A stretch of 64,000 nucleotides of DNA from NCBI GenBank assembly GCA_041398785.1, contig JAWKUA010000020.1, positions 1 through 64,000 of the forward strand, given 5' to 3'. The notes under the pieces were generated by a model that saw only the letters and a program-made list of their open reading frames with translations, was not told the origin of the DNA and searched no databases. The stretch is from Planctomycetaceae bacterium (GTDB lineage Bacteria; Planctomycetota; Planctomycetia; Planctomycetales; Planctomycetaceae). Positions within the stretch are counted from its first letter, which is position 1; each line of letters opens with the position of its first letter. Positions 17,629 to 26,755 of the stretch are shown here, one piece after another. Made by a program: the position numbers and the translations under genes.

Positions 17629-18190
17629 GAGTTGCTTCCTTCGGTGGTGGACGAGGCGACAAGTCCCCGCCGGCTTCCCGGTGCAGGGTGAACACGAAAC
17701 CGTATGTGAGTTTCGCGATCGTATTGTCGCGCGCAGGCGGCTTCAACCGAACGTTCCGAAGTGACACGTCCGTCCGGTGGCAATCGTTGCAGCGAATTGG
17801 CGTAGATGAAGCCACGAGCCGCTTTCTTGTGCAGCGACCGCGGCCAGGTGTTCATGGCCATGCCGAACCTCAGACGTCGTCTGCTGCATCTGAGTTGCAG
17901 GTATCGGCCGCTCACGGCGAGCCTGGAAAACCTTCGCAATGCCACCGCCAACTCGGATCGACTGTGTCTGCGACCGAACGGCGCTGTCCTGGAACTCACG
18001 GTTCGGTCCGAGATCGCTCGACGCATTCAGGAAAATCGCCATGATTTGAAGTGAGCATTTCGGACTGGACGATCGCGGCACAACATCGTCGTGTGACGGG
18101 CGGTTGAGAATTTGGCTGCTGGCCGCCAGCCTTCCGCTAAACTCGACCGTGATGCGGCATGTACGGCGCCGCACAAGAGAGCATCGACAC
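17629..18190. other. Intergenic region without a convincing gene
   Basis: About 560 bases between divergent genes. Several overlapping short frames exist on both strands. One minus-strand frame contains CNDCH (near 17780), a possible CxxCH remnant, but it has no supporting fold, start or conserved context. Promoters of the FAH-family gene and the esterase presumably lie here. Confidence 0.4.
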
Positions 18191-19009
18191 ATGTTCAAAG
18201 GAATCAGGACACGGATCTTCGGACCAGATCACTCCGCTGATGCCGATCCTCATTCAGCGGTTTCGGCTTCCGGTTCCCATGCGCTGTGTCGATGGAGCAC
18301 GCTGCAGATTGACGGTCGGCGAGTCGACGTGTTTGATCCGCCCGACGATGCTCCGCTGTCCGGCTGTGTCTTGTTTCTGCATGGGCACGGACGCGTCATG
18401 CTTAAGGAAAACAGTGTCTTCAGCGAACTGTTTGAACGCCATCGCCTTGCCGCGGTCTGCCCGGATAGCGGACGGTCGTGGTGGATGGACCGCATCTGTC
18501 CAGAATTCGATCCGCAGCAGACGCCGCATCAATGGCTGCTGGACGGCATCGTTCCGCTGATTAAGAACCGCTGGGGGATCGTTCCGCCGAACGTCGGACT
18601 GTTGGGGGTGAGCATGGGAGGCCAGGGAGCGCTGCAGGTTGCCTTTCGTCATGCGAGGCTGTTTCCGGTCGTTGCGGCGATCTCACCGACCGTCAACTTC
18701 CACCAGCTTTACGGTGCCGGTTTGACGCTGGACGAAATGTATGCCAGCGCCGAAGAAGCTCGGCAGGACACAGTGGTTCTGAATCTGCACCCGCTGGCCT
18801 GGCCGCGGCACCAGTTCTTTTGCTGCGATCCGGCGGATCAGGACTGGTTTGAAGGCTGTGCGCTGCTGGCGATGAAGCTGTCGTCATCCGGAATTCTGCA
18901 CGAACGTGACCTGGAGACATCCGCCGGAGGCCACACCTGGGACTACTTCAATCACATGGCCGACGCTGCCGTGAGTCACATTGTTGCCGGACTGACGCGG
19001 TCTGACTGA
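18191..19009 (+). CDS. Alpha/beta hydrolase, esterase-D/antigen-85-like
   Basis: 272 residues from the ATG at 18191; longer in-frame starts up to 18104 would add an unstructured Arg-rich stretch. The hydrolase core shows CVLFLHGHGRV, the nucleophile elbow GVSMGGQGALQVAFRH and a late His in AGGHTWDYF, as in the PF00756 putative-esterase family that includes S-formylglutathione hydrolase. No signal peptide. The substrate is unknown. Confidence 0.82.
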   Translation: MFKGIRTRIFGPDHSADADPHSAVSASGSHALCRWSTLQIDGRRVDVFDPPDDAPLSGCVLFLHGHGRVMLKENSVFSELFERHRLAAVCPDSGRSWWMDRICPEFDPQQTPHQWLLDGIVPLIKNRWGIVPPNVGLLGVSMGGQGALQVAFRHARLFPVVAAISPTVNFHQLYGAGLTLDEMYASAEEARQDTVVLNLHPLAWPRHQFFCCDPADQDWFEGCALLAMKLSSSGILHERDLETSAGGHTWDYFNHMADAAVSHIVAGLTRSD

Positions 19010-19073
19010 ACGGTGCTGACAGCGTCCCGCCGGAAGGCTCTTTCGCTGCGGGCTGCGCGATGTGCGAACGCAG

Positions 19074-19454
19074 TCAGGAACCGCCGGAATGACCGCCTGT
19101 CGTCAGTTGCTCATAGTCCTGCAGCAGTTGTGTTGCCCGCGTCTCTTCCTTTTGCATCATTCGAATGACCATCGCCGTGTTGTCGTCCCGCGGCGGTCCG
19201 GCCTGCAGCACTTCAAGGCCATTTCGAATGACGTACAGGCAGTTACGGAGATCATGCAGGATCTGCTGTCTTGAGGCAGACGCGGGCGTCGCCGAACGCT
19301 GCGTTCCGGATTCCTCCTGGCGGACCCGGGTTATCTTGTTCGCTCCGTCGGTCATGAGGCACTCGGCATTCGTTTGCGATTCGCACCGGACGGCGCTGCC
19401 GGAGCCAGCGCTGGACTTTGGACCTGGCTGATGAAGCCTATTCGTTGTGCTCAC
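19074..19454 (-). CDS. Orphan histidine-kinase dimerisation (HisKA/DHp)-like mini-protein
   Basis: Up to 126 residues. The C-terminal 60 residues contain LHDLRNCLYVIRNGLEVLQ, an H-box like that of HisKA domains (HDLRN with candidate phospho-His), and a second helix ending LLQDYEQL. No ATP-binding HATPase domain follows. The GTG start at 19454 lies inside the last codons of the response regulator, so the two genes overlap by 17 bases; an ATG at 19355 would also contain the whole domain. It may serve as phosphotransfer partner, phosphatase or sink for the regulator, which is inference from the motif and the overlap. Confidence 0.65.
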   Translation of the reverse strand: MSTTNRLHQPGPKSSAGSGSAVRCESQTNAECLMTDGANKITRVRQEESGTQRSATPASASRQQILHDLRNCLYVIRNGLEVLQAGPPRDDNTAMVIRMMQKEETRATQLLQDYEQLTTGGHSGGS

Positions 19455-20172
19455 TCACCCATCGAAACGCGAAATGCTGCAGCTCGTGAGCGGAATCGAT
19501 ATTCAGTTTCGTTCGGACGCGGTCGCGGTAGGTTTCGACGGTTTTGGGACTCAGGTGCAGTTCCGATGCAATCTGGCCCACGGCGTGACCTCTGCCGATC
19601 CGTTCCAGGACTTCCAGTTCGCGATCCGTCAGGCGGTCAACGGGTGAATCATCGTCTTTGCTGTCCGACTTGCGTCCTCCGCTGCGAATCAGCATTCGCT
19701 GCACGACTTCATCGCAGGCGAACAGACGGCCGTCGAACACAGTCCTGATCGCTTCCATCAGGTCTGTTGAGGAACGGTTCTTGTTGACGTACCCGCGAGC
19801 TCCCGCGCGCAATGCGCGTTCGGCGTAGATCAGGTCGTCGTGCATCGAGCACACCACGACCAACAGTTGCGGCCGAACCGACAGCATGCGTTTGACGAGA
19901 TCCAGACCGTTGCCTGTCTTCAGAGAAATGTCGACGATTGCCATATCCGGATTAAGCGCGGCGACCAACTCCAGCGCTTCCGCCGTATCGGCTGCTTCAC
20001 CGCAGACAAGATATCGTGGATCACTTTCGACGCGCAGGCGGACGCCGTCCCGCACAAGAGCGTGGTCGTCGATGATGAGAACCCGTCGCTGAGTCTGAAA
20101 CACGCTGTTCACGGCGAGTGTCTCCTGCTGCTGTTCAGACCGGTCGTTCTTGGAAATCATGGAATACCGCAT
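19438..20172 (-). CDS. NarL/FixJ-type response regulator
   Basis: 244 residues. The receiver domain (about 30-150) is complete: RVLIIDDHALVRDG, phosphoacceptor Asp in MAIVDISLKTGNG, Ser/Thr switch in VVVCSMHDD and Lys in RGYVNKNRS. A LuxR-type helix-turn-helix follows (LTDRELEVLERIGRGHAVGQIASELHLSPKTVETYRDRVR, split over about 176-215). It is expected to activate or repress promoters on phosphorylation; the cognate kinase is not seen nearby, apart from the overlapping DHp-like mini-protein. Divergent from the radical SAM gene. Confidence 0.95.
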   Translation of the reverse strand: MRYSMISKNDRSEQQQETLAVNSVFQTQRRVLIIDDHALVRDGVRLRVESDPRYLVCGEAADTAEALELVAALNPDMAIVDISLKTGNGLDLVKRMLSVRPQLLVVVCSMHDDLIYAERALRAGARGYVNKNRSSTDLMEAIRTVFDGRLFACDEVVQRMLIRSGGRKSDSKDDDSPVDRLTDRELEVLERIGRGHAVGQIASELHLSPKTVETYRDRVRTKLNIDSAHELQHFAFRWVSEHNE

Positions 20173-20555
20173 GGAAGACAGGTCGTCAGGCTGAAGGTCG
20201 TCCGGCTACTGTCTGTCTGGAATTGACGGTTGCTGCCTGACGGGCGACCAATTGTGATCGCTGCCGACTCGGGGAATCCCGCTGGAATGGCGATGGCTGT
20301 TCTGAGACCTTTGGTGATGGGAACCAATCCGATTCCGGCGGAATTGGCGATCTAAGCTTGCCGCAATCGGTACTTAATGTCAACGACGATGTCCTTACTC
20401 CGCCGCAGCCGGCAGCCGGCCCGGAACGGTTTCCGTTCCAACGGCGGCCGTCTTCGTCTGAAAAGGAACCCGCTCCCGTCTTGTGCGCCGATCGTGGCAC
20501 CGGTGTCGTACCAGCGGCAAAGGACAGCGATGCTGCCGTGCGGTACGATCCCGGA
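20173..20555. other. Divergent intergenic region
   Basis: About 380 bases between the response regulator and the radical SAM gene. The plus-strand frame of the latter is open from 20358, but the added residues are Pro-rich and unlike the family. No repeat or clear operator is visible. Confidence 0.4.
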
Positions 20556-22109
20556 ATGTCCGAAATCGTCATCACGACCCTGAACGCTCGCTACCAGCAC
20601 AGTTCCTTCGGGCTGCGTTACCTGCTGGCCAACATGGGGGACTTGCAATCGCGGACAACAATGCTGGAGTTCGGCATCGGCGACTTGACTGTCGACGTGC
20701 TTGATTCGCTGCTGGCCGGCGAACCACGAATCGTTGGCGTCGGCGTCTACATCTGGAATGTGGAACCGGTCACAAAGCTCGTTCGGGATCTGAAACGCCT
20801 GCGTCCGGACATCATCATCGTCGCGGGAGGTCCCGAAGTCAGCTACGAAATGGACGACCAGCCCATTGTCCGTGCCGCTGATTTTGTGATCACCGGTGAG
20901 GCGGATCTGGCGTTTCCGGAACTCTGCCGGCAACTGCTGACCGGCCGCCGCCCATTGCAAAAGATCATTGCCGCGCAGACTCCCGCGCTGACCGACGTGC
21001 AACTGCCATACGACCTGTACAGCGATGAAGACATCGCGAACCGAGTGATCTACGTCGAGGTGTCGCGCGGCTGCCCGTTCCGGTGTGAGTTCTGCCTGTC
21101 GGCGCTCGAGATTCCCGTGCGGCTGTTCGGCGTCGATGCCTTCCTTTCCGCAATGCAGACGCTGCTTGATCGCGGAGCACGGCGGTTCAAGTTTGTGGAC
21201 CGAACGTTCAATCTGAATGTCCGAATCAGCCAGGCGATTCTGCAGTTCTTTCTGGAACGCTGCGAGCCGGGTCTGTTTCTTCATTTCGAAATGATCCCCG
21301 ACCGGCTTCCGGAGCCGCTGCGACAAATCATTGCTCAGTTTCCCGACGGCGTGCTGCAGTTTGAAATCGGAGTCCAGACATTCAGCGATCACGTCAGCTC
21401 GCTGATCAGCCGAGTGCAGGACAACGACAAGCTGGAGGACAACTTTCGCTTTCTGCGGCGGGAAACCGGGGTTCATCTCCACGCGGATCTGATTGTCGGA
21501 CTTCCCGGCGAATCCATGGAATGCTTCGCGGCCGGCTTTGACCGGCTGGTGCAGCTAGATCCACAGGAAATTCAGATTGGCATTCTGAAGCGGCTGAAGG
21601 GAACTCCCATCATCCGTCACGATGATGAATGGCAGATGGTTTACAGCAGCCAGCCGCCGTTCGAAATTCTCAGCAATCGCCTGATTGACTTCGCGACGAT
21701 GCAGCGTCTGCGACGTTTCGCACGATACTGGGATTTGGTCTCGAACAGCGGAAACTTTCGGTACTCCAGAACGCTGTTGTGGACGCATGCCCGGTCACCG
21801 TTCGAAGCGTTTTGTGAATTCTGTGACTGGCTGGCGGGGCATGAGCAGCGGTCATCCGGCATCCCGCTGATCCGGCTGGCTGAGCGGCTGTTTGATTTTC
21901 TGACAACAATTCGCGGGCTCGACTCAGGAGCTGTCGCGGCTGCGATCTGGGGCGACTACGTGCGCGGCGGAAGGACCGACAAGCCGCTGTTTCTGCGATC
22001 GTTTGACCTTCCGCCGCCGCATGAAATCACGGGACCCGTGAGCCGACTTCCCCGGCGACAGGCTCGACACGCGTCACCGGAACTTTCCGCACCGCAGCGC
22101 CGGTCGTGA
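20556..22109 (+). CDS. B12-binding radical SAM protein (DUF4080-type)
   Basis: About 517 residues from the ATG at 20556, where the family-like sequence MSEIVITTLNARYQHSSFG begins. Residues 1-130 form a cobalamin-binding-like Rossmann domain (VGVGVYIWNVEPVTKLVRDL, IIIVAGGPEVSYE). The radical SAM core follows with VEVSRGCPFRCEFCLSALE, whose C-x3-C-x2-C binds the 4Fe-4S cluster. The C-terminal 150 residues correspond to the DUF4080 region. The family is thought to catalyse methylation or other radical modification; no substrate is indicated by the neighbours. Confidence 0.9.
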   Translation: MSEIVITTLNARYQHSSFGLRYLLANMGDLQSRTTMLEFGIGDLTVDVLDSLLAGEPRIVGVGVYIWNVEPVTKLVRDLKRLRPDIIIVAGGPEVSYEMDDQPIVRAADFVITGEADLAFPELCRQLLTGRRPLQKIIAAQTPALTDVQLPYDLYSDEDIANRVIYVEVSRGCPFRCEFCLSALEIPVRLFGVDAFLSAMQTLLDRGARRFKFVDRTFNLNVRISQAILQFFLERCEPGLFLHFEMIPDRLPEPLRQIIAQFPDGVLQFEIGVQTFSDHVSSLISRVQDNDKLEDNFRFLRRETGVHLHADLIVGLPGESMECFAAGFDRLVQLDPQEIQIGILKRLKGTPIIRHDDEWQMVYSSQPPFEILSNRLIDFATMQRLRRFARYWDLVSNSGNFRYSRTLLWTHARSPFEAFCEFCDWLAGHEQRSSGIPLIRLAERLFDFLTTIRGLDSGAVAAAIWGDYVRGGRTDKPLFLRSFDLPPPHEITGPVSRLPRRQARHASPELSAPQRRS

Positions 22110-22267
22110 ATCATTCGCAGCAAAATTCGGATTCGCGCGAATCATCCATCGCTGCCGATGGTTTCTACTTCAGTGTCCTGTTTCTGGTATCCTGCGCTCG
22201 CTGTCAGAGCGAAACGGATCCCGGGACCGCAATGGTCCGTTCACGGTGGAATCGAAAGGAGAACGTT

Positions 22268-23689
22268 ATGATTGCTGGACGAGTTGCTGGATCAATTGCC
22301 CGCTGCCTTCATCGAACGGCCATCACTGCGGCTGTGTTCGCACTGGCCGGCTGGACTGTGCCCGGCTGGAACGTGGCCCTGGCTGCCGACTGGGCGCGGT
22401 TCCGAGGTCCGAACGGGACCGGAATCGCCGCGGACGACCAGGCGACTCCCGTTGAGTGGAGTCCCGATCAGGGTGTCAAATGGAAGGCGGAACTTCCCGG
22501 CCCTGGAGTTTCCAGCCCGATTGTCGTCGGCGATCGAGTCTTCGTGACGTGTTACTCCGGCTACGGACTTGACCGCGAGAATCCCGGTGAAATCAGGGAT
22601 CTGAAACGCCACCTGGTCTGCGTTGATGTCGCGTCGGGAAACGTGCTGTGGGACAAGACCGTCGACGTTGTTCTTCCTGAAGATCCGTATTCCGGAATCG
22701 GCGTGCCTGCTCACGGCTACGCGTCACACACGCCGGCTTCGGATGGCGAACGAGTGTACGCGTTCTTCGGAAAGTCGGGGGTCGTCGCCTTCGACATGGA
22801 TGGCAATCAATTGTGGCAGACGAACGTGGGTTCTGAGTCCGACTCAAACGCATGGGGTTCGTCGTCCAGTCCCATTGTGTACGGAAACCTGGTGATCGTG
22901 ACGGCCGCGGCGGAAAGTCGGGCGCTGGTGGGGCTGGACGGCGCCACCGGAAAGGAAGTCTGGAAGCAGGAAGCGGAGTCGCTGGACAACATGTGGGGAA
23001 CTCCCGCGTTGGTGGAACTTCAGGACGGGCGAACCGATCTTGTGCTGCTGATTCCCTTCGAAATGTGGGGCCTGAATCCGGACAACGGCAAGCTGCGCTG
23101 GTACGCCGAAGCGACCGGTGCTCAACAGGCGAATGCCAGCGTTGTTGTGGACGACGACTCCGATGTGCTGTACGCGGTCACGAGTCGCAACGGAGGTTCC
23201 GTCGCGCTGAAGGCGGGCGGCAAGGGCGATGTTACGGCGACGCAGACCGTGTGGTCGGAAACCGACACCGGCAGTTTTCCGTCGCCCGTCTTGTACGAAG
23301 GTCGCCTGTATTCGATCGCCAACGGAACCATCAGCGTCATCGACGCAGAATCCGGTACCCGCCTGTCACAGACACGCCTTGCCGGCGGGACATCTCCGCC
23401 CGGCGGTGAAGGTCGCGGCGGCGGCGGCGGACGCGGGGGCCGTGGCGGCGGACGCGGCGGTTTTGGCGGACGAATGGATTATCCGTCACCCGTTATCGCC
23501 GACGGAAAGCTGTACTACCTGAAAGGCGACGGCGAGATGCACGTGTTTCGACCTGGTGATGAACCCGAATCACTTGCCGTGAACAAAGTCACTGAAGATT
23601 CCGAATCCTTCGGTGGAACTCCCGCCATCAGCAACGGAAGGATCTTTCTGCGATCCGACAAGCACCTTTACTGCGTTGCGAAGGAATAG
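22268..23689 (+). CDS. Exported PQQ-type beta-propeller protein
   Basis: 473 residues. The start is fixed by AAGGAG 7 bases before the ATG at 22268. A signal peptide ends near NVALAADW, followed by FRGPNGTGIA, a hallmark of the planctomycete outer-membrane-assembly-like PQQ repeat family. Propeller blades recur (LVCVDVASGNVLWDKTV, VVAFDMDGNQLWQTNVG, LVGLDGATGKEVWKQEAES). A Gly/Arg-rich insert (about residues 378-402) interrupts the last blades. Without dehydrogenase active-site residues it is probably a binding or scaffold propeller. A terminator follows at 23782. Confidence 0.88.
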   Translation: MIAGRVAGSIARCLHRTAITAAVFALAGWTVPGWNVALAADWARFRGPNGTGIAADDQATPVEWSPDQGVKWKAELPGPGVSSPIVVGDRVFVTCYSGYGLDRENPGEIRDLKRHLVCVDVASGNVLWDKTVDVVLPEDPYSGIGVPAHGYASHTPASDGERVYAFFGKSGVVAFDMDGNQLWQTNVGSESDSNAWGSSSSPIVYGNLVIVTAAAESRALVGLDGATGKEVWKQEAESLDNMWGTPALVELQDGRTDLVLLIPFEMWGLNPDNGKLRWYAEATGAQQANASVVVDDDSDVLYAVTSRNGGSVALKAGGKGDVTATQTVWSETDTGSFPSPVLYEGRLYSIANGTISVIDAESGTRLSQTRLAGGTSPPGGEGRGGGGGRGGRGGGRGGFGGRMDYPSPVIADGKLYYLKGDGEMHVFRPGDEPESLAVNKVTEDSESFGGTPAISNGRIFLRSDKHLYCVAKE

Positions 23690-23781
23690 CTTTCGCAGTC
23701 TGCCAAGCGCGTGCCGCAGACAAACGACATCCGGCTTGTCTCCGAACGCGTACCGCGGTCGAAAAAAATTCCGTGAATCTG

Positions 23782-23815
23782 AACGCCGAGTGTTCTGTGA
23801 CGCTCGGCGTTTTCA
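23782..23815 (+). terminator. Rho-independent-type terminator
   Basis: A 9-bp stem (AACGCCGAG with CTCGGCGTT) and a 12-base loop are followed by TTC, about 90 bases after the PQQ-propeller stop and before the convergent transporter gene. Confidence 0.6.
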
Positions 23816-23843
23816 TCGCGCTGCCCGAAGGGAACACAGGCCG

Positions 23844-25553
23844 TTACTTCGGCGCCGCGGTCACCGGTGAAGTATCCGTCGCCGATGCCGTCTGAGCCGC
23901 GGCTGCGGGCGCTGCCGGAGCCAGTTTCTGCCAGGCCTCGTACAGGCCCCATGTTCCCGCAATCAGCAGTGCGAGGCAGGACGTAATCAGCAACGTATCC
24001 CACACGACTCCGGGCCGCAGCCGGACATCCGTTTCGCGATAACGGAAGTAGATGGAACTGATTCCGATCACGGGCAGCATTACAGCCTGCGCCATTCCGG
24101 CGGTGGCGATCAGCAGAACGGGAGCTTCGTATGTCAGAAACACAACGACACATGCCAGCGGCAGGATGACCGACCAGATTGTGACCAGTCGTCGCCGTTC
24201 GGTGGAATCAGCGTCGCTGGTGCTCAGGCCCAGAACGCCGATGAAGTCGGCGACCATGCGGGCGTTGCTGGCATTGGCAACCAGATACGTTGAATACAGC
24301 ACGGCGATGGCACCGAATAGAAACAGCCAGCGCGCGTATTCGCCGAACACCGGCACGTAGCTTTCCGCCAGCGTGCTGACCAGTCGGTTCTTTTCGGGAT
24401 CACGGCCTTCCGAATGCAGCACAGCCACGCCCATCAGGAAGAAGGCGGCTGTGGCGATCGTGTAAATGACCATCGACGCGAACGCATCAAACTTCATGAC
24501 GCGATACCAGCCGACGGCTCGTTTCAGCCATGCGTCATTCGATTCGCGCGGACCGGCTGATCGAGCGTAGCCCTTTTCCAGACACCAGTACGGATAGCTG
24601 ATCAGCTCCGTCGCGCCGACGCCGATGATTCCAAACGTCGCCAGAGCCGTCAGCAGCGCATGCTTGCCTTCCGGCAATCCGAACATCAGCCCGCGCATAA
24701 TGTACTCGCCCGACAGTGCGTACTGATCCGTCTGCTGCAGAGAAATGACGTTGCCCATCGTGATCACCGTGAACGAAACCACCAGCACCACGGCGAAGCG
24801 TTCAATCAGGCGGTATCTCCCGACGAACAACAGCCACGCCGTGAGAAATCCGATGACGATCACCCAGATCTTCTGATCGATCGTGTTCAGTTCCGTCAGA
24901 CTGTTTCCTTTTTCATCGACCAAAGGCTGCCCCTCGATGGCCATGTTCAGCAGGACCGTCCCGTGATCTCCCAAAGCGTCGAGGTCCCGCTTGATCCAGG
25001 CCATACGCTTGGCATCCCGCTGCGCCTGTTCCGGGGAAACTTCGCTGTCTGCACCGCCTGAAACGAACTTTGCGTAGGCCTGAATATCCGTTTCCGCCGG
25101 GATTCGGACAGCGTCGCGGTAGTCGCCGGTGAAGGGAAAGGTCAGCGCCATCGCCTGTCCGACTCCGCCGACAATGCCGCCGAGCTGACCAACCGTGGTC
25201 AGCATCATGATGGCCCACAGCAGGACAACCCAGTTCACACGTTTCAGCCGCGGCCCCGGCACGCGGGACAGCGCGGACAGAGTGGTTTCGCCGTGACTGA
25301 TCGTAAAGCGGCCAAGTTCCAGTTGCACAAAGACCTTGACCAGGCAGCCGATCAGAATCAGCCACAACAGAGCGATCCCGGCCTGTGCTCCGGTCTTGGT
25401 GGTCATGATCAGTTCACCGGACCCGACGATATTTGCGGCGATGATCAGCCCCGGCCCGATTTGCCGCACGATAGCCCACAGCGACGTCGGCGGTTCGACA
25501 ATGTCTCCGGACTGGCGACGGTCAAGTCCGGGAGTCTCAGCGGATTCAGTCAT
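23844..25553 (-). CDS. Nramp-related transporter with atypical metal-site motifs
   Basis: 569 residues with about 11 membrane helices. The first helix region, IGPGLIIAANIVGSGELIMTT, aligns with Nramp TM1, but the canonical DPGN is GSGE. The TM6 region reads GVGATELISYPYWCLEKGY in place of the usual MPHN segment. A large soluble insert lies between TM3 and TM4 (about 165-220). These replacements remove the usual Asp, Asn and Met metal ligands. It may carry another cation (compare Nramp-related Mg2+ transporters) or a different substrate. A short Ala-rich cytoplasmic tail ends the protein. Confidence 0.85.
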   Translation of the reverse strand: MTESAETPGLDRRQSGDIVEPPTSLWAIVRQIGPGLIIAANIVGSGELIMTTKTGAQAGIALLWLILIGCLVKVFVQLELGRFTISHGETTLSALSRVPGPRLKRVNWVVLLWAIMMLTTVGQLGGIVGGVGQAMALTFPFTGDYRDAVRIPAETDIQAYAKFVSGGADSEVSPEQAQRDAKRMAWIKRDLDALGDHGTVLLNMAIEGQPLVDEKGNSLTELNTIDQKIWVIVIGFLTAWLLFVGRYRLIERFAVVLVVSFTVITMGNVISLQQTDQYALSGEYIMRGLMFGLPEGKHALLTALATFGIIGVGATELISYPYWCLEKGYARSAGPRESNDAWLKRAVGWYRVMKFDAFASMVIYTIATAAFFLMGVAVLHSEGRDPEKNRLVSTLAESYVPVFGEYARWLFLFGAIAVLYSTYLVANASNARMVADFIGVLGLSTSDADSTERRRLVTIWSVILPLACVVVFLTYEAPVLLIATAGMAQAVMLPVIGISSIYFRYRETDVRLRPGVVWDTLLITSCLALLIAGTWGLYEAWQKLAPAAPAAAAQTASATDTSPVTAAPK

Positions 25554-25678
25554 TCATTCGCTGCCTGGTTCAAATCTTGATAGACGGCGTCGGGTCAGGC
25601 TCACAGAATAGTCGCCGGAAAAGGAATTCGCACGCCAGCGACGGGACATTGCGAATGGCGCAGGACTCTGGAGCCCGG

Positions 25679-26020
25679 ATGGGGATGATGTCGCGCATGG
25701 TCGAGTTGCGATTCGTGATTGCGTCTGTCGTTGCCAGCCTCGTGACTGTATGCGGATATGGCTACTGCGCATACGCTCGCAGTGCATTCATTCGTTTTCT
25801 ACGGCACCAAATCGAGACGCGGGGCACCTCGGAGCCGAGTGCCGGTGCATGGCTGAGGCTACTCGATCGGGGAATTGTGCCGCCGGAGTTTGGCGCCGAA
25901 GTACCGGAGTCGCTGCAGCGGAAACTGGAGATTGCAGACTTGCTGTCAACGTGGTGGTACGTCTGGGTCGGCGTTGCATTCGCTGTCTGCTTTGCAGTAG
26001 CGACGGTTTGGCGCAGATGA
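25679..26020 (+). CDS. Small membrane protein with two transmembrane helices
   Basis: About 113 residues, family not recognised. An N-terminal helix (VIASVVASLVTVCGYGYCAYA) and a C-terminal helix (WWYVWVGVAFAVCFAVATVW) enclose a soluble loop of about 55 residues. GGAG precedes the ATG at 25679 by 5 bases; further starts lie at 25688 and 25697. It lies in a stretch of small or decayed genes between the transporter and lepA. Confidence 0.55.
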   Translation: MGMMSRMVELRFVIASVVASLVTVCGYGYCAYARSAFIRFLRHQIETRGTSEPSAGAWLRLLDRGIVPPEFGAEVPESLQRKLEIADLLSTWWYVWVGVAFAVCFAVATVWRR

Positions 26021-26143
26021 TTGATTTGTTAGTGCGGGATGGCTTTGTGGCTATTTCACTGCAACTGGATGGTGATTGCCGGCCGAGCGAATCGCGTTCT
26101 CCCCATCCAGTGCGCCGCATTTCTGATTGAGGCGGAGCCCGTC

Positions 26144-26437
26144 ATGAAACAGTTAGCCCGTCGACTCCTGCTTTCCTTCTGTATGACCTGTGCGATCCTC
26201 TCGGCATTCGCCGATGCCGCGACTCAGGAAACGGCCTCCGGTGTGTCGTGGCGATACTCATCGTACGTCGCGGCCGGATTCGGTTGCGTAAAGATCCTAG
26301 TCATTACGGATGAGATCCAGTTGGCAAATCTCCGAGAGTTCTTCTCCCATTTGGAAACCTTTGTTCCGGCATCGCCTTACGGCTATCAAAATTGTTCGGT
26401 CCGCCGTCGATGCGAACGTCAATTCAATTCTGCCTGA
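26144..26437 (+). CDS. Short hypothetical exported protein, possibly a gene remnant
   Basis: 97 residues from an ATG with GGAG 6 bases upstream. The N-terminus is signal-peptide-like (MKQLARRLLLSFCMTCAILS, cleavage near AFADA). The remainder has no recognised domain and ends in an Arg-rich stretch. Just downstream, in another frame, is a membrane segment and a decayed zinc-ribbon-like tail (26392-26640), so this may be the 5' part of one broken gene. Confidence 0.4.
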   Translation: MKQLARRLLLSFCMTCAILSAFADAATQETASGVSWRYSSYVAAGFGCVKILVITDEIQLANLREFFSHLETFVPASPYGYQNCSVRRRCERQFNSA

Positions 26438-26640
26438 AACGGTGGGGTTCCGGCTTTTCCCTCTTCTGCGCCTTTCCGCTTTGGTACTCAACGCTGTTTT
26501 TTTCCGTGTGGCCAGCGTGCTGCTGCGTGGCGTTGGTGCGCCGAAAGATCAAGTCTGTGCGACACTCCACGACAGAGCGAAATCCGTAGTCCGATGCAGC
26601 GCACGGGTGCCAGCCGCATCCGAGAATCCGGGAATCGGCT
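26392..26640 (+). pseudogene. Probable remnant of membrane plus C-terminal zinc-ribbon protein
   Basis: A frame encoding FPLWYSTLFFSVWPACCCVA followed by LVRRKIK resembles the membrane helix and basic stop-transfer of common small planctomycete proteins that end in a C-x2-CGYDLR-x5-CPECG-type ribbon. Immediately after it the expected Cys codons can be found only by shifting frames (TGCGACACT, ACGAC, CGATGC and GCACGGG elements are spaced as in that ribbon). I infer an indel-disrupted copy. The match is by eye and needs a homology search. Confidence 0.4.
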
Positions 26641-26755
26641 CTCGACCACTGTGTTTTGCGTTCATTAGGATACCCGGCCTGGCTTTTCGGCCGCACTCCG
26701 CCCTTCGCTCTGTCCGACTGAATCCCGATCGACGCGGGAACGAACGCGAACACTT

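Noticed and set aside
17570..17815. Minus-strand frame with CNDCH, possibly a cytochrome c remnant
   Set aside because: The motif is isolated, the frame overlaps the FAH-family start and no family-like sequence surrounds it; chance is likely.
20358..20555. N-terminal extension of the radical SAM protein
   Set aside because: The additional residues are Pro/Ser-rich and unlike the family; the ATG at 20556 fits the conserved start.
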